From assembly GCF_009766105.1 (NCBI RefSeq), contig NZ_LMUH01000026.1, positions 72,683-136,682 of the forward strand: a stretch of 64,000 nucleotides of DNA, in the 5' to 3' direction. Position 1 is the stretch's first letter. Each line of letters begins with the position of its first letter. Both the position numbers and the translations under genes were made by a program. The notes beneath the pieces are model-generated. The model did no database searches and was not told the origin of the DNA. It saw only the letters and a program-made list of their open reading frames with translations. The stretch is from Granulicella sp. S156 (GTDB lineage: Bacteria; Acidobacteriota; Terriglobia; Terriglobales; Acidobacteriaceae). Shown here piece after piece: positions 17,710 through 28,695 of this stretch.

Positions 17710-18039
17710 GTGATTACGCTGTATCTTCGTTACACCATCGATCCCAACAAGTTCTCCGACTTCGCAACCTACGCTGCGGAGGAGCAGATTCCTATTCGTG
17801 AGAGCGGAGGGAAGATCGTCGGCTACTTTCTGCCCACGGACTTCGCAGGGCCTACCAATGAAGCCTTCGGTTTGATCGATTTTCCATCGCTTGCGGAGTA
17901 TGAGATCTACCGTGCCAAGCTGGCTGCGCATCCCCTGCACAAGAAGAACGCCGCGATTCTCCAGAGCAGTGGAGCAGTGCTCTCTATTCAGCGCTCGCTG
18001 ATCCAGCGGGTGGAACCGGCAAAGGAGCCACAGTCATGA
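17710..18039 (+). CDS. NIPSNAP-family small protein
   Basis: A 109-residue protein of the dimeric alpha/beta-barrel type. It opens MITLYLRYTIDPNKFSDFA, continues with EEQIPIRESGGKIVGYFLP and has the SLAEYEIYRAKLAAHP segment, the usual NIPSNAP pattern. Such proteins are small ferredoxin-fold dimers sometimes acting as monooxygenase-like or heme-handling units, but most have no assigned reaction. GTG start with GGAGG seven bases upstream. Its stop overlaps the start of the protoglobin gene by four bases (ATGA), so the two are translationally coupled and probably work together. Confidence 0.84.
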   Translation: MITLYLRYTIDPNKFSDFATYAAEEQIPIRESGGKIVGYFLPTDFAGPTNEAFGLIDFPSLAEYEIYRAKLAAHPLHKKNAAILQSSGAVLSIQRSLIQRVEPAKEPQS

Positions 18040-18635
18040 CGGCGTTATCCCAAAATCCCGAAATCCCCGGCTACAACTTTGGCGCTCCGGAAGTTGCTCA
18101 ATCGCCGCTTTCTTCTGAAGACCTCTTGCATTTGGAACAGACGCTCGGCTGGACGCTCGCCGATGAACAACTGCTGCGGAAGCATGCCGCATTATTCGAA
18201 GCTCAGGCGGAGCACATGGTGGACTCCTGGCGAGCCATCATTGGAGCGCAGCCGCATCTTGCGCACTGGTTCGTCGGACCTGACGGTCAGCCGGACGACG
18301 AGTACAAGGCACGTGTGAAGAGCCGGTTTGTTCGGTGGGTTGTCGATGTAGCGACGCGTCCGCACGATCGTGCATGGCTGAACTATCAGGAGGAGATTGG
18401 TCTGCGGCATACTCCGGCGAAAAAGAACAAGACCGATTCTCGCCATACTCCGCCTGTCGTGCCCCTACGCTATCTGTGGGCCTTTGTTCCTGTGGTGACA
18501 GAGGTACGTAGCTTCTTTGAAAGCGCCATCTCAGATTCGGCCGAGCTCACAGCCCTTGAGCGTGCCTGGACTAAAGCCGTGCATTTACATGTTGTGCTCT
18601 GGACGAGGCCTTACACCTCCGAGGGGCTTTGGTAA
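18036..18635 (+). CDS. Protoglobin-family heme protein
   Basis: A 199-residue single-domain protoglobin (globin-sensor superfamily). Family hallmarks are IPGYNFG (10-16), SPLSSEDLLHLEQTLGWT (23-40), the WRAIIGAQPHLAHWF helix, YKARVKSRFVRWVVDVATRP and NYQEEIGLRHTPAKKNKTD, with proximal heme ligand His125, then VPLRYLWAFV. No output domain (GGDEF, methyl-accepting or kinase) is attached, so it binds O2, CO or NO as a stand-alone protein, a carrier, detoxifier or carbene/peroxide-type catalyst. Coupling to a NIPSNAP gene and control by a divergent ArsR regulator suggest inducible expression. Identification by motif memory is strong; the physiological ligand is unknown. Confidence 0.9.
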   Translation: MTALSQNPEIPGYNFGAPEVAQSPLSSEDLLHLEQTLGWTLADEQLLRKHAALFEAQAEHMVDSWRAIIGAQPHLAHWFVGPDGQPDDEYKARVKSRFVRWVVDVATRPHDRAWLNYQEEIGLRHTPAKKNKTDSRHTPPVVPLRYLWAFVPVVTEVRSFFESAISDSAELTALERAWTKAVHLHVVLWTRPYTSEGLW

Positions 18636-18873
18636 TCCGCGTGGGGATAGAACTCCTGGCGGCCGTGCCTGAGACATACATAGGATGGCCGGTCCGGATA
18701 AGGCATATTTGGTGAGGCGCTATGTCACAGTAAATAAGAAGGTTATTAGGGTTTCGAAGATTTTGAGCACTTTCCTGGAGAACCCTGATTCCCAAGTGCA
18801 CTCTGGGGCAACGCGGACGTCATCCCAGAGGATATTGCTGCGAAAGATGTGGCCTGTCTGAAAGGTCTGGCCG
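18636..18873. other. Non-coding stretch upstream of purF
   Basis: No gene with recognisable homology is visible between protoglobin and the purF promoter. A minus-strand ORF of 75 codons here has no ribosome site or family features. I see no purine riboswitch-like architecture. Confidence 0.5.
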
Positions 18874-18879
18874 TATAAT
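18850..18879 (+). promoter_or_regulatory. Putative promoter of the purine operon
   Basis: A perfect -10 hexamer TATAAT (18874-18879) with a weak -35 (TGGCCT, 18850-18855, 18-bp spacer). Transcription would start near 18886, giving a leader of about 90 bases before purF. The -10 is seen directly; use as promoter is inference. Confidence 0.45.
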
Positions 18880-18975
18880 GACCACCCTTGCCTGTCGCTG
18901 AATTGGTTTACCCACAGGGTTCCCGACGCTGGACACTGTCCTGTCATAAACTAATAATGAGGCCCACTGAGAATA

Positions 18976-20487
18976 ATGTGCGGTATTGTTGGTGTCTTTG
19001 GACACAATCCAGTTAGTCAGGTGATCTATGATTCCTTGTCCATGCTGCAACATCGCGGGCAGGACGCAGCTGGCATTGCCACCTGTTTTGAGGACCGTTT
19101 CTACCTCGAAAAGGGCAACGGACTGATCACCGAAGTCTTCGATGCCGCCAATATGGCGCGCCTGCTGGGCAATATCGGACTTGGACATGTGCGCTATCCG
19201 ACCGCCGGCTGCGCCTCGGTGGCCGAAGCTCAGCCCTTCTATGTGAATTCGCCGTATGGCATCGTTTTTGCGCACAACGGTAACCTTACCAACGTGCCGG
19301 ACATCGTCGAGAGCCTGTTCCACACGGACATGCGGCACCTGAACACGACCTCCGACTCCGAAGTGATGTTGAACGTCTTTGCCCACGCCCTGACCCGGCG
19401 CGGCGCGGTGAAGCCCAATGAGTTCGACATCTTCGCAGCCGTCGAAGAGGTGCATCGACGATGTAAGGGTGGCTACGCTGTCATCAGCGTGATTGCCGGA
19501 GTCGGCATGGTGGCGTTTCGCGATCTGCATGGTATTCGGCCGCTGGTCTTCGGCTCTCGTACCGAGGGTGGCAAGACCGAGTACATGATCGCCTCCGAAA
19601 GTGTTGCGTTGCAGGTAAGTGGCTTCAAGATCGAGCACGATCTCGCCCCTGGCGAGGTGATCTTCATCAGCGACGCGGGTGAGCTCTATACGCATGTAAG
19701 TTTGCAGGCACACGAGAAGGCCCCCTGCCTGTTCGAGTACGTGTATCTGGCGCGTCCCGACTCCACACTCGATGGTGCATCCGTCTATCAGTGCCGCATC
19801 AATATGGGGACCAAGCTGGCAGCGAAGATCAAGCGCGAGTGGGCACATGTGCCCATCGATGTGGTCATTCCGATCCCTTCAACCAGCCGTGTGGCGGCCC
19901 AGGAGATTGCGACGCGTCTCAACATCCCGTATCGCGATGCGCTCGTGCGCAATCGTTATGTAGGACGCACCTTCATCATGCCGGGACAGGCGATGCGCAA
20001 GCAGTCCATCCGGCGCAAGCTCAACCCGATTCCGCAGGCGTTTGAGGGCAAGAATATTCTGCTGGTGGACGATTCGATTGTGCGCGGCACGACGATTCGG
20101 GAGATCATCGCGATGGTTCGCGAACAGGGTGCGAAGAAGGTGTACGTCAGCTCCGCCGCCCCGCCGGTGCGCTTTCCCAATGTCTACGGCATCGATATGC
20201 CGGCTCGTTCGGAGTTGATTGCCAACGGCAAGACCGTGCAGCAACTCGCGACCGATATCGGAGCCGATGAGCTGATCTTTCAGGACCTGCAGGACCTGAA
20301 GGACTCGATCACCGAGGCCGAGCCTGGTCTTGCGCACTTCGACACATCCGTCTTCGATGGAACCTATGTGACGGGAGATGTTACGGAAGAGTATCTCGCC
20401 ACCCTTGAAAAACAACGCAACGAAGCCGCGAAACATACAGAAGATGTCGCCAGCCATATCACTAGAAACTTCTCATCCCGCCTCTAG
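18976..20487 (+). CDS. purF: Amidophosphoribosyltransferase
   Basis: First committed step of purine synthesis: PRPP plus glutamine gives 5-phosphoribosylamine. A 503-residue protein beginning MCGIVGVFG, so Cys2 is the N-terminal nucleophile exposed after Met removal, with no propeptide of the Bacillus type. The glutaminase domain (to about 240) has [14 protein letters not shown] and FAHNGNLTN. The phosphoribosyltransferase half carries [10 protein letters not shown] and the PRPP loop [13 protein letters not shown]. It leads an eight-gene operon with overlapping or nearly touching genes. The last 44 bases overlap purL if the latter starts at 20444. Confidence 0.97.
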   Translation: MCGIVGVFGHNPVSQVIYDSLSMLQHRGQDAAGIATCFEDRFYLEKGNGLITEVFDAANMARLLGNIGLGHVRYPTAGCASVAEAQPFYVNSPYGIVFAHNGNLTNVPDIVESLFHTDMRHLNTTSDSEVMLNVFAHALTRRGAVKPNEFDIFAAVEEVHRRCKGGYAVISVIAGVGMVAFRDLHGIRPLVFGSRTEGGKTEYMIASESVALQVSGFKIEHDLAPGEVIFISDAGELYTHVSLQAHEKAPCLFEYVYLARPDSTLDGASVYQCRINMGTKLAAKIKREWAHVPIDVVIPIPSTSRVAAQEIATRLNIPYRDALVRNRYVGRTFIMPGQAMRKQSIRRKLNPIPQAFEGKNILLVDDSIVRGTTIREIIAMVREQGAKKVYVSSAAPPVRFPNVYGIDMPARSELIANGKTVQQLATDIGADELIFQDLQDLKDSITEAEPGLAHFDTSVFDGTYVTGDVTEEYLATLEKQRNEAAKHTEDVASHITRNFSSRL

Positions 20488-23400
20488 CGTGAAACCATCG
20501 GTGCGCGTGCTGCCGGGTCCGGCAGCGCTGACGCCGTTTGAGGCTAAGCGGCTCGCCGAGCGCCTGCGCGTGCTGGACGCGGGTGTCTCCGGCGTTTCAG
20601 TGTCGTATCTCTATTTGCTGTCAGTGCGCGAGGGCGCAGTCGACGAGACGCGGCTGGCCGAACTGCTGGGGCATGACGCGGAGATACTCTCCGGAGCCAG
20701 CGTCTGGATAGCTCCTCGTCTGGGTACGCAGTCGCCATGGTCCAGCAAGGCCACGGACATCCTGCACAATACGGGCTTTAGCAACATCGAGCGGATTGAG
20801 CGTGCGCGTGTCGTGCATATTGCGGGCGCGCACGATGTGAAGGCGCTTGTCGGCGCTCTGCACGATCGCATGACCGAGAGCGTCTTCTTCGAGAGTGCTG
20901 AAGAGCTGCAGGCACTGTTTGCTCCGCGGCAGCAGAAACCGCTGGCGCACATCGATGTGCTGGGCAACGGTGCTGCTGCGATTGCGGCGGCGGATCGTGA
21001 GCTTGGCCTGTCGCTGGCGGCGGATGAGATCGACTATCTCGTTGCGGAGTTCAAAAAGCTGGGCCGCAATCCGACTGACGTTGAGCTGTACATGTTCGCG
21101 CAGGCCAACAGCGAGCATTGCCGTCACAAGATCTTCAATGCCACATGGACGATCGACGGCGAGAAGCAGCCGCGTTCCTTGTTCCAGATGATTCGCAATA
21201 CCAACGAAGTCTCCGGCGACAACGTGCTCTCGGCCTACCGGGATAACGCGGCGGTCATTCGCGGGTCGCGCGGCGGAAGGTTCTTCCCCGATGCCGAGGG
21301 GAACACGTACGGCTATCACGAAGAAGACATCCACATCCTGCTGAAGGTCGAGACGCACAATCACCCAACGGCAATCTCTCCGTGGCCCGGTGCCGCGACT
21401 GGCTCGGGTGGTGAGATTCGCGATGAAGGGGCAACTGGCCGTGGCGCAAAGCCGAAGGCTGGGCTGAGCGGATTTACCGTTTCCAATCTTGATTTGCCGC
21501 AGGCCCCGCAGCCGTGGGAGCAGCCGTATGGCCGCCCTGCGCACATCGCCTCTCCGCTCGACATCATGATCGAAGGGCCGTTGGGTGCGGCGGCGTTCAA
21601 TAACGAGTTCGGACGGCCCAATCTGTGCGGCTACTTCCGGACGTATGAGCAAGAGAACGAAGGCCAAGTTTGGGGCTATCACAAGCCCATCATGCTCGCG
21701 GGCGGACTGGGCAATATCCGCGAGGAGCACGTCGAAAAGGGCGCGATGAAGCCCGGCTATGCGCTGGTCGTGCTGGGTGGTCCGGCGATGCTGATCGGCC
21801 TTGGCGGTGGTGCGGCTTCGAGCAGCGCTGGCGGCGGCAACACCGAACTGGACTTTGCCTCTGTGCAGCGCGACAACGCCGAGATGGAGCGCCGCGCACA
21901 AGAGGTCATCGACCGCAGCTGGCAGCGCGGAGAGAGCAATCCGATTGCATTCATTCACGATGTCGGCGCGGGTGGATTGTCGAATGCCTTTCCTGAGTTG
22001 GTGAAAGATGGTGGCTGCGGCGGCACGTTCGACCTGAACGCTATTCCGCGCGGCGAAGCTGGTCTGAGCCCGCTGGAAACATGGTGCAACGAGTCGCAGG
22101 AGCGCTATGTTCTGGCGATAGCGCCTGAAGACCTCGCAACCTTTGAAGAGATCTGCACGCGCGAGCGCTGCCCGTTTGCCGTGATCGGCTATGCGGAGCA
22201 GGAGCCGCATCTGACGCTGAATGACGGAGCAGAGAAGCCGATCGATCTGCCGCTGCAGGTGCTCTTCGGTAAGCCGCCGAAGATGGAACGGGCGTTTACC
22301 CGCACAGACCTCAAGACAACGCCGCTGGATCTATCCGGCGTAACGGTCGCGGATGCCGTGGAGCGTCTACTGAGACTGCCGACGATTGCATCGAAATCAT
22401 TCCTGATTACGATTGGCGACCGCAGTATCAGTGGCATGGTCGTGCAGGACCAGATGGTTGGCCCGTGGCAGGTTCCTGTCGCTGACTGTGCCGTGACGCT
22501 TACCTCGTACGACACAACCACCGGCGAGGCGATGGCCGTGGGCGAACGCACCCCGCTGGCTGTGATCGATGCGGCAGCCTCGGCGCGCATGGCTGTGGGC
22601 GAAGTGATTACCAATATGGCGGGAGCAGCCATCAGTGAGCTCTCCGACATCAAGCTCTCGGCCAACTGGATGGCCGCTGCAGGGCAGGGCAATGAAGACC
22701 AGAAACTCTTCGACGCGGTACATGCTGTTGGCATGGAGTTCTGCCCCGCACTGGGGATGACGATTCCTGTCGGCAAAGACTCGATGTCGATGAAGACGAA
22801 GTGGCGCGAGGGCGAGACGGAAAAGGCTGTGGTGTCCCCGCTGTCGCTGATCGTCTCCGGCTTTGCGCCCGTGATCGATGCGCGCCGCACGCTGACGCCG
22901 CAACTGCAAGCGGGCGAGACCTCGTTGATTCTGATCGATCTGGGTGAGAGCAAAAATCGCCTTGGCGGATCGTGCCTCGCGCAGGTCTACAGCCAGATGG
23001 GTGATCAGTCTCCGGATGCACCGCAGCCTGCGACAGTAAAAGCATTCTTCGAGTCGATTCAGCGGCTCAACCGCGAGCAAAAACTCCTCGCCTATCACGA
23101 CCGCAGCGATGGCGGTCTCTTCGTCACGCTCGTGGAGATGGCCTTTGCCGGACAGATGGGCCTGGAGATCGATCTTCCCAGCGCCGATCTCGGTACCTTG
23201 TTCAGTGAAGAGCTTGGAGCTGTGATTCAGGTTGCGAGCGACGACGCGCTGACTGTGCTCAATGCTCTAAAGTCCGCAGGACTTGCCGCGCGGGCAATCG
23301 GTCACAGCGCTCCAGGTAATGAGATCGTCTTTCGTCAGGGCGAGCAGGTTGTCTACAGCAATACGCGCACAGCGTTGCAGAAGATGTGGGCCGAGACGAG

Positions 23401-24283
23401 CTTCCATATTCAGTCTCTGCGCGACAATCCGGAGTGCGCTGCGCAGGAGTTTGCGTTGCTCGATGAGGTAGCCCGTCCAGGCTTGTCGGTGAGTACACCG
23501 TTTGAACCTGCGGAGCGTGTCAGCGCACCATTCTTCCATAGCACCCGCCCCCGTGTGGCGATTCTTCGCGAGCAGGGCGTAAACGGACAGGTAGAGATGG
23601 CCGCTGCCTTCGACCGTGCAGGATTTACTGCAGTCGATGTAGCGATGAGTGATCTTCTTGCTGGCCGAGCGAACTTAGGGGACTTCAGCGGTCTCGCAGC
23701 TTGCGGCGGCTTCTCTTACGGCGACGTGCTGGGCGCGGGGAGCGGATGGGCGAAGACGATCTTGTTCAACGACCGCTTGAAGGACCAGTTCACCGACTTC
23801 TTTCATCGCGAGGACACCTTCTCGCTCGGCGTCTGCAACGGTTGCCAGATGATGGCGCAGCTGCGAGACATCATTCCCGGTGCCTCGGCGTGGCCGCTCT
23901 TCGGGCGCAACGTGTCAGCACGATTTGAAGCGCGAGTGTGCATGGTCGAAGTTCAGGACACGCCGTCACTATTCTTTAGTGGCATGACTGGGGCTAAGGT
24001 TCCTATCGTAGTCGCGCACGGCGAAGGTTATGCAGGAGTAGACGGAGATCTAACCGCTCTGCGCTTCATAGACACGTACGGCCATGTGACGGAGCACTAT
24101 CCGCTCAATCCGAACGGCTCTGTACAGGGTGTTGCAGGATTGAGCAGCGCCGATGGTCGTGCGCTGATCCTGATGCCTCATCCGGAGCGCGTCGCGCTGG
24201 GTTTGCAACACACCTGGACACGAAAATTGCAGCACAGCCCATGGCAACGTATGTTTGACAATGCTCGCAGATGGGTGAGGTAA
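20444..24283 (+). CDS. purL: Phosphoribosylformylglycinamidine synthase, large single-chain form
   Basis: Converts FGAR to FGAM with glutamine and ATP (step 4 of purine synthesis). At about 1279 residues this is the fused large PurL (synthetase plus glutaminase) known from Gammaproteobacteria and eukaryotes, unlike the separate PurS/PurL/PurQ of Bacillus. Visible are the N-terminal domain, the linker and synthetase segment [33 protein letters not shown], the two AIRS-like halves, and the C-terminal class I amidotransferase with [21 protein letters not shown] (nucleophile Cys) and MPHPERV. The start is uncertain: ATG 20444 inside purF, or GTG 20489 just after its stop; neither has a clear ribosome site. 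Confidence 0.95.
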   Translation: MSPAISLETSHPASSVKPSVRVLPGPAALTPFEAKRLAERLRVLDAGVSGVSVSYLYLLSVREGAVDETRLAELLGHDAEILSGASVWIAPRLGTQSPWSSKATDILHNTGFSNIERIERARVVHIAGAHDVKALVGALHDRMTESVFFESAEELQALFAPRQQKPLAHIDVLGNGAAAIAAADRELGLSLAADEIDYLVAEFKKLGRNPTDVELYMFAQANSEHCRHKIFNATWTIDGEKQPRSLFQMIRNTNEVSGDNVLSAYRDNAAVIRGSRGGRFFPDAEGNTYGYHEEDIHILLKVETHNHPTAISPWPGAATGSGGEIRDEGATGRGAKPKAGLSGFTVSNLDLPQAPQPWEQPYGRPAHIASPLDIMIEGPLGAAAFNNEFGRPNLCGYFRTYEQENEGQVWGYHKPIMLAGGLGNIREEHVEKGAMKPGYALVVLGGPAMLIGLGGGAASSSAGGGNTELDFASVQRDNAEMERRAQEVIDRSWQRGESNPIAFIHDVGAGGLSNAFPELVKDGGCGGTFDLNAIPRGEAGLSPLETWCNESQERYVLAIAPEDLATFEEICTRERCPFAVIGYAEQEPHLTLNDGAEKPIDLPLQVLFGKPPKMERAFTRTDLKTTPLDLSGVTVADAVERLLRLPTIASKSFLITIGDRSISGMVVQDQMVGPWQVPVADCAVTLTSYDTTTGEAMAVGERTPLAVIDAAASARMAVGEVITNMAGAAISELSDIKLSANWMAAAGQGNEDQKLFDAVHAVGMEFCPALGMTIPVGKDSMSMKTKWREGETEKAVVSPLSLIVSGFAPVIDARRTLTPQLQAGETSLILIDLGESKNRLGGSCLAQVYSQMGDQSPDAPQPATVKAFFESIQRLNREQKLLAYHDRSDGGLFVTLVEMAFAGQMGLEIDLPSADLGTLFSEELGAVIQVASDDALTVLNALKSAGLAARAIGHSAPGNEIVFRQGEQVVYSNTRTALQKMWAETSFHIQSLRDNPECAAQEFALLDEVARPGLSVSTPFEPAERVSAPFFHSTRPRVAILREQGVNGQVEMAAAFDRAGFTAVDVAMSDLLAGRANLGDFSGLAACGGFSYGDVLGAGSGWAKTILFNDRLKDQFTDFFHREDTFSLGVCNGCQMMAQLRDIIPGASAWPLFGRNVSARFEARVCMVEVQDTPSLFFSGMTGAKVPIVVAHGEGYAGVDGDLTALRFIDTYGHVTEHYPLNPNGSVQGVAGLSSADGRALILMPHPERVALGLQHTWTRKLQHSPWQRMFDNARRWVR

Positions 24284-24292
24284 GGAGAGAGT

Positions 24293-25348
24293 TTGAGCGC
24301 GAAGATTGATTACAAGTCCGCCGGAGTGGACATCGAGGCCGGTAATGAAGCAGTGCGGCGTATCAAGTCGCACGTCGCACGCACGCACTCGGCTGCGGTG
24401 TTGACCGGACTCGGATCGTTTGGCACGCTGTTTTCGCTGGGCGATGCGCTGAAGGGCATGAGCGAGCCGGTGATGGTGCAGAGCACTGATGGTGTCGGGA
24501 CCAAAACAAAAGTCACCGTGATGGCTGGACGCTACGAAGACCTTGGCCGCGATCTCGTTGCCGCAGTTGCAGGTGACATCGTTGTGATGGGCGCGAAGCC
24601 GCTGACGTTTCTCGACTACGTTGGCCTGCACAAGACAGACCCTGCGATTGTGGAGGAGCTTGTCCGCGGCATGAGCGCGGCATGTTTCGACGCAGGCATC
24701 GCGTTGGTCGGTGGCGAGACAGCGGAGATGCCGGCGGTATACGCCGAGGGCGATCTCGATGTCGTTGGATTTGTAACCGGCGTCGTCGAGCGTGAGAAGT
24801 TGTTAACCGGAGCTACCATTGCGCCGGGTGATGTGCTCTACGCCATCAACTCCAGCGGCCTGCATACCAATGGCTTTTCGCTGGCCCGCAAGCTCTTCTT
24901 CGAGATTGGTGGCTATGCCATTGATGCGAAGCCGGAAGAGTTTGGCGGTAAGTCGCTCGCCGATGTGCTGCTCGCGCCGCATGCCAACTACGTCGCGCCG
25001 GTGCAGAGCATCCTTGGGGCCGGCATTCCAGTCAAAGGCATGGCGCACATTACTGGCGGCGGCTTAGTGGAAAATGTTCCACGCATTCTGCCTGAGGGGT
25101 TGGGTGTGGTGATCGACCGTGCGACGTGGACGCCGCAGCCTGTCTTCGCGACGATGCAGAAGCTCGGCAGCATCGACGACCTTGAGATGCACCGGACATT
25201 CAATATGGGCGTCGGTCTCGTGATCATCGCACCTGCAGGCCTGCAAGACGACCTGGCTGCTGCGATTGGCAGTTTCCCAGCATTGCGCGTTTGGCAGCTT
25301 GGCCGCGTTGAGGCTAATGCTTCCGGCGTGCGGTTTGGTGGTGAATAA
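24293..25348 (+). CDS. purM: Phosphoribosylformylglycinamidine cyclo-ligase (AIR synthetase)
   Basis: Closes the imidazole ring, turning FGAM into AIR with ATP (step 5). The 351-residue protein has the AIRS-family motifs QSTDGVGTKTKV, the TGLGSFGTLF segment, LVGGETAEMPAVY and SSGLHTNGFSLARKL, then MAHITGGGLVENVPR. It starts at a TTG nine bases after the purL stop, with AAGGAG placed within that gap, so translation is likely coupled. Confidence 0.96.
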   Translation: MSAKIDYKSAGVDIEAGNEAVRRIKSHVARTHSAAVLTGLGSFGTLFSLGDALKGMSEPVMVQSTDGVGTKTKVTVMAGRYEDLGRDLVAAVAGDIVVMGAKPLTFLDYVGLHKTDPAIVEELVRGMSAACFDAGIALVGGETAEMPAVYAEGDLDVVGFVTGVVEREKLLTGATIAPGDVLYAINSSGLHTNGFSLARKLFFEIGGYAIDAKPEEFGGKSLADVLLAPHANYVAPVQSILGAGIPVKGMAHITGGGLVENVPRILPEGLGVVIDRATWTPQPVFATMQKLGSIDDLEMHRTFNMGVGLVIIAPAGLQDDLAAAIGSFPALRVWQLGRVEANASGVRFGGE

Positions 25349-25353
25349 ATCAA

Positions 25354-26307
25354 ATGGATCGCCAGCTACTCATTGACGCTATTCCTCATTGCCTGACGGA
25401 GACCAACCTGCCTTTGCTGGACAAGTATCCCGGCAAGGTACGCGATACCTATGACCTCGGTAACGAGCGTTTACTGCTCGTCACTACCGATCGTCAGAGT
25501 GGTTTCGACCGCATGCTTGGTGCGATTCCATTCAAGGGCCAGGTGCTCAACCGCACCTCGCTGCACTGGTTCACGGCGACGAAGCACATCGTCGGAAACC
25601 ATGTGCTCGGCAGTCCGCATGCGAACGCGCTGCTGGCGCGCAAGTGCAAGGTGCTGCCGATTGAGTTCGTCGTCCGCGGCTACCTCACCGGTTCGACCGA
25701 CACTTCTATCTGGACGCAGTATGCGAAGGGTGTGCGTCAGTACTACGACCTCACGCTGCCCGACGGCATGCGCAAGAACGAGAAGCTGCAGCAGAACATC
25801 GTGACGCCGACGACGAAGGAGACCGCGCACGATCGCCCGATCACGGCGGAGGAGATCGTCACTGAGGGCTGGCTGACGGCGGAGCAGTGGGAGTTCTGTT
25901 CCGCGAAGGCGCTTGCGCTGTTCGCCTTCGGCCAGAAGATCGCGGCGGAGCATGGATTGATTCTTGTCGATACCAAGTACGAGTTTGGCGTCGCTGGTGA
26001 TGGCGAGATCCTGCTGATCGACGAGATCCACACGCCGGACTCCAGCCGCTACTGGCTGGCCGATAGCTATGCGTCACGACTGGCTGCAGGGCAGGAGCCG
26101 GAGATGATCGACAAGGAGTTCTTCCGGCTATGGTTTCGCGAGCGCTGCGATCCCTACAAGGATGCGATTCTTCCGGTGCCTCCCGATGACCTCATCGCAG
26201 AACTGGCCTCGCGTTACATTCAACTCTTCGAAAAGATCACGGGTACGGTGTTCGTGCCGGACCTGCGTCCGTTGGACGCCACGGTTATAGCGAGTTTATC
26301 GGCATGA
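25354..26307 (+). CDS. purC: SAICAR synthetase
   Basis: Joins CAIR and aspartate with ATP to form SAICAR. The 317-residue length is that of the longer bacterial/yeast-type enzyme rather than the short Bacillus form. Motifs: YPGKVRDTYDLGNERLLLVT, FDRMLGAIPFKGQVLN, EFVVRGYLTGS, LVDTKYEFG and DEIHTPDSSRYW. The gene starts five bases after purM and ends with a 4-base overlap into purD. Identification is unambiguous. Confidence 0.97.
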   Translation: MDRQLLIDAIPHCLTETNLPLLDKYPGKVRDTYDLGNERLLLVTTDRQSGFDRMLGAIPFKGQVLNRTSLHWFTATKHIVGNHVLGSPHANALLARKCKVLPIEFVVRGYLTGSTDTSIWTQYAKGVRQYYDLTLPDGMRKNEKLQQNIVTPTTKETAHDRPITAEEIVTEGWLTAEQWEFCSAKALALFAFGQKIAAEHGLILVDTKYEFGVAGDGEILLIDEIHTPDSSRYWLADSYASRLAAGQEPEMIDKEFFRLWFRERCDPYKDAILPVPPDDLIAELASRYIQLFEKITGTVFVPDLRPLDATVIASLSA

Positions 26308-27626
26308 AGGAAACGATCCTCATCATCGGCTCGGGCGCGCGTGAGCATGCCATTGCCGAAGCACTGGCGCGTTCGCCGCAACGGCCTAAGCTGATCTGTT
26401 TCAGCGGCGCACGCAATCCGGGGATTGCAGCGCTCTGTGCGGCGTATGGGATTGGCAGCATCGTGGACCCGAAGAGGGTAGTCGCGTTTGCTGCCGAGCA
26501 CGCGCCGACGATGGCGATCGTCGGTCCCGAAGCGCCGCTGGCGGTAGGGGTTGCCGATGCGCTGTGGACGGCAAAGATTCCTGTCGTAGGCCCGACACAG
26601 GCACTGGCGCGTATCGAATCGAGCAAGGGCTTCGCCCGTGAGCTGCTGGCAAAGCACAACATCCCCGGCAACCCCTTCTTTCAGCGGTTCGAGTCGCTCG
26701 ATGGTCTGGAGGCAGTCCTCACGCGTTTTCCGAATCAGCACGTCATCAAGGATGATGGACTGGCTGGCGGCAAGGGCGTAAAGGTCTGCGGCGATCATCT
26801 GCTGTCGTTGGACGATAGCCTCGCCTTCTGCCATGAGCTTGCCGCGGCCGGCCATCCGTTTGTTATTGAAGAGAAGATCGAAGGCGAAGAGTTTTCTCTG
26901 ATGAGTTTCTGCGATGGTAAGACCCTACGTCATATGCCCGCGGTACAGGACCACAAACGTGCCTACGAGGGAGACAAGGGCCCGAACACCGGCGGTATGG
27001 GAACCTACACGGATGCAGACCACAAGCTGCCATTTCTGACCGATGCCGATATCGCCGCCGCTCAGTCGATCAATGAGCGCGTAGCGAAAGCGCTGGCCGA
27101 GGACTGTGGCGCTCCCTATCGGGGCATCTTGTATGGTGGCTTTATGGCGACGAAGGACGGCGTCAAGCTGATCGAATACAACGCACGCTTTGGGGACCCG
27201 GAGTCTCTCAATCTGCTGTCGCTGCTCGAAACGGACTTCGTTGCGGTGTGCCGCTCTATCGTCGATCAAACCCTGGATCAACAGTCGGTCGACTTCGCAC
27301 GCGAAGCCAGCGTCTGCAAGTACATCGTGCCTGACGGATATCCCGATACGCCACGCAAGGGCGATGCGGTGCATCTTCCAACGCAATTGCCGCCGGATGT
27401 CACGCTGTTTTTGAGTGCTGTCGATGTCAAGGAGGGGCAACTGATCGCGACCGGCTCGCGCACTGTTGCGGTTGTTGGTAAAGCCGCAACCATCGCTCAA
27501 GCAGAGGTGCTGTGCGAGCAGGTGGTGCAGCAGATACCCGGCCCCTTCTTCCATCGCGTGGATATCGGTACGGCTACGCTCATTGATCGCCGGGTGGAAC
27601 ATATGAAATCGCTGAGGTCTGCATGA
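26304..27626 (+). CDS. purD: Phosphoribosylamine-glycine ligase (GAR synthetase)
   Basis: ATP-grasp enzyme making GAR from phosphoribosylamine and glycine (step 2). A 440-residue protein with the N-terminal IIGSGAREHAIAEAL, the GPEAPLAVGVADAL segment, the ATP-grasp stretch DGLAGGKGVKVC, VIEEKIEGEEFSLMSF, GPNTGGMGTYT and NARFGDPESLNLL. It overlaps purC and purN by four bases on each side, showing tight translational coupling. Confidence 0.97.
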   Translation: MKETILIIGSGAREHAIAEALARSPQRPKLICFSGARNPGIAALCAAYGIGSIVDPKRVVAFAAEHAPTMAIVGPEAPLAVGVADALWTAKIPVVGPTQALARIESSKGFARELLAKHNIPGNPFFQRFESLDGLEAVLTRFPNQHVIKDDGLAGGKGVKVCGDHLLSLDDSLAFCHELAAAGHPFVIEEKIEGEEFSLMSFCDGKTLRHMPAVQDHKRAYEGDKGPNTGGMGTYTDADHKLPFLTDADIAAAQSINERVAKALAEDCGAPYRGILYGGFMATKDGVKLIEYNARFGDPESLNLLSLLETDFVAVCRSIVDQTLDQQSVDFAREASVCKYIVPDGYPDTPRKGDAVHLPTQLPPDVTLFLSAVDVKEGQLIATGSRTVAVVGKAATIAQAEVLCEQVVQQIPGPFFHRVDIGTATLIDRRVEHMKSLRSA

Positions 27627-28195
27627 GTCTGAAGGTTGGAGTTCTTGGCTCAACTCGCGGTACTGCGTTGCAGGGAGTTATCGACGCGATCGCAGGCGGC
27701 ACGCTGGATGTAGATCTCGCGCTGATTGTGTCGGATAAGGCGACAGCGCCAATTCTGCAGCGCGCTGCGGATCACGGCATTCCGTCCGTCTCTCTTTCGC
27801 CTGCGGGGCTTACGCGTGAGGTGTACGACGCGCAGGTAACCGAGGCCCTGCAACAGGCGGGCGTACAGCTCGTTCTGCTGATCGGCTATATGCGCATCGT
27901 CTCCGCATCGTTCGTGGCTGCGTGGCGTGGGCGGCTGCTCAATGTGCACCCCTCGCTGCTGCCGGCCTTTGGCGGCAAGATGAACAAGAGCGTGCATGAG
28001 GCGGTTCTGGCAGCAGGTGTAACCGAGACCGGCTGTACGATTCACCAGGTGACGGAAGATGTCGATGCCGGCCCGATTGTGTTGCAGAAGCGTTGCGCCG
28101 TGTTGCCGGGTGATACGGTGGACAGCCTGAAGGACCGTGTGCAGGCTCTGGAGCAGGAAGCCTTCGTCGAAGTCTTGCAGAGTTGGAGAGCTTAA
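27623..28195 (+). CDS. purN: Phosphoribosylglycinamide formyltransferase (10-formyl-THF dependent)
   Basis: Adds the formyl group to GAR using 10-formyltetrahydrofolate (step 3). 190 residues; opens [16 protein letters not shown] with the phosphate-binding S-x-x-G-T signature. The catalytic region [13 protein letters not shown] carries the conserved His, followed by [17 protein letters not shown] with the formyl-transfer His and Asp. The middle Asn of the usual family pattern is not in its textbook GSN form at the N-terminus (GSTRGT), a small variation. Overlaps purD by four bases and purE by one. Confidence 0.93.
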   Translation: MSLKVGVLGSTRGTALQGVIDAIAGGTLDVDLALIVSDKATAPILQRAADHGIPSVSLSPAGLTREVYDAQVTEALQQAGVQLVLLIGYMRIVSASFVAAWRGRLLNVHPSLLPAFGGKMNKSVHEAVLAAGVTETGCTIHQVTEDVDAGPIVLQKRCAVLPGDTVDSLKDRVQALEQEAFVEVLQSWRA

Positions 28196-28695
28196 TGGCA
28201 AAGAAGAAAATTATCCAGGTCGGAATCATCATGGGCTCGAAGTCCGATTGGCCGACGATGGAAGAGGCCGCGAAGGTGCTGGACGAGTTCGGTATCGGCT
28301 ATGAGGCCGAGGTGGTCTCCGCGCATCGCACGCCGGACAAGATGATGAAGTATGCGGAGAGCGCAAAGGACCGCGGTCTGCGCCTCATCATCGCGGGTGC
28401 GGGGGGAGCGGCGCACCTTCCCGGCATGGTCGCGGCCAAGACGAGCCTCCCTGTGCTCGGTGTTCCGGTGAAGAGCCGCGCGCTGGATGGATTGGATTCG
28501 CTGCTGTCGATCGCTCAGATGCCTGCGGGGATTCCCGTCGCAACGTTTGCCATTGGTGCAGCGGGAGCGAAGAACGCGGCCTTGTTTGCGGCGGCGATTC
28601 TTGCGCATGAAGATAAGACCCTCGCGCAGAAGCTGGAAAAATTCCGCAGCACGCAGACCAAAACCGTATTGAAGAATCCGAATCCGCGCGTATGA
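28195..28695 (+). CDS. purE: N5-carboxyaminoimidazole ribonucleotide mutase
   Basis: Moves the carboxyl group of N5-CAIR to C4, giving CAIR. 166 residues. The signature [16 protein letters not shown] contains the phosphate-binding GSxSD, followed by SAHRTPDKM and a glycine-rich [19 protein letters not shown]. This is the class I PurE that works with PurK, which follows immediately. ATG 28195 has GGAG upstream and shares one base with the purN stop. Confidence 0.97.
   Translation: MAKKKIIQVGIIMGSKSDWPTMEEAAKVLDEFGIGYEAEVVSAHRTPDKMMKYAESAKDRGLRLIIAGAGGAAHLPGMVAAKTSLPVLGVPVKSRALDGLDSLLSIAQMPAGIPVATFAIGAAGAKNAALFAAAILAHEDKTLAQKLEKFRSTQTKTVLKNPNPRV

Noticed and set aside
18820..19848. Minus-strand ORF of 342 codons
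   Set aside because: Antisense to purF; no ribosome site or recognisable domain.
20621..22210. Minus-strand ORF of 529 codons
   Set aside because: Lies antisense inside purL, whose motifs are unambiguous.
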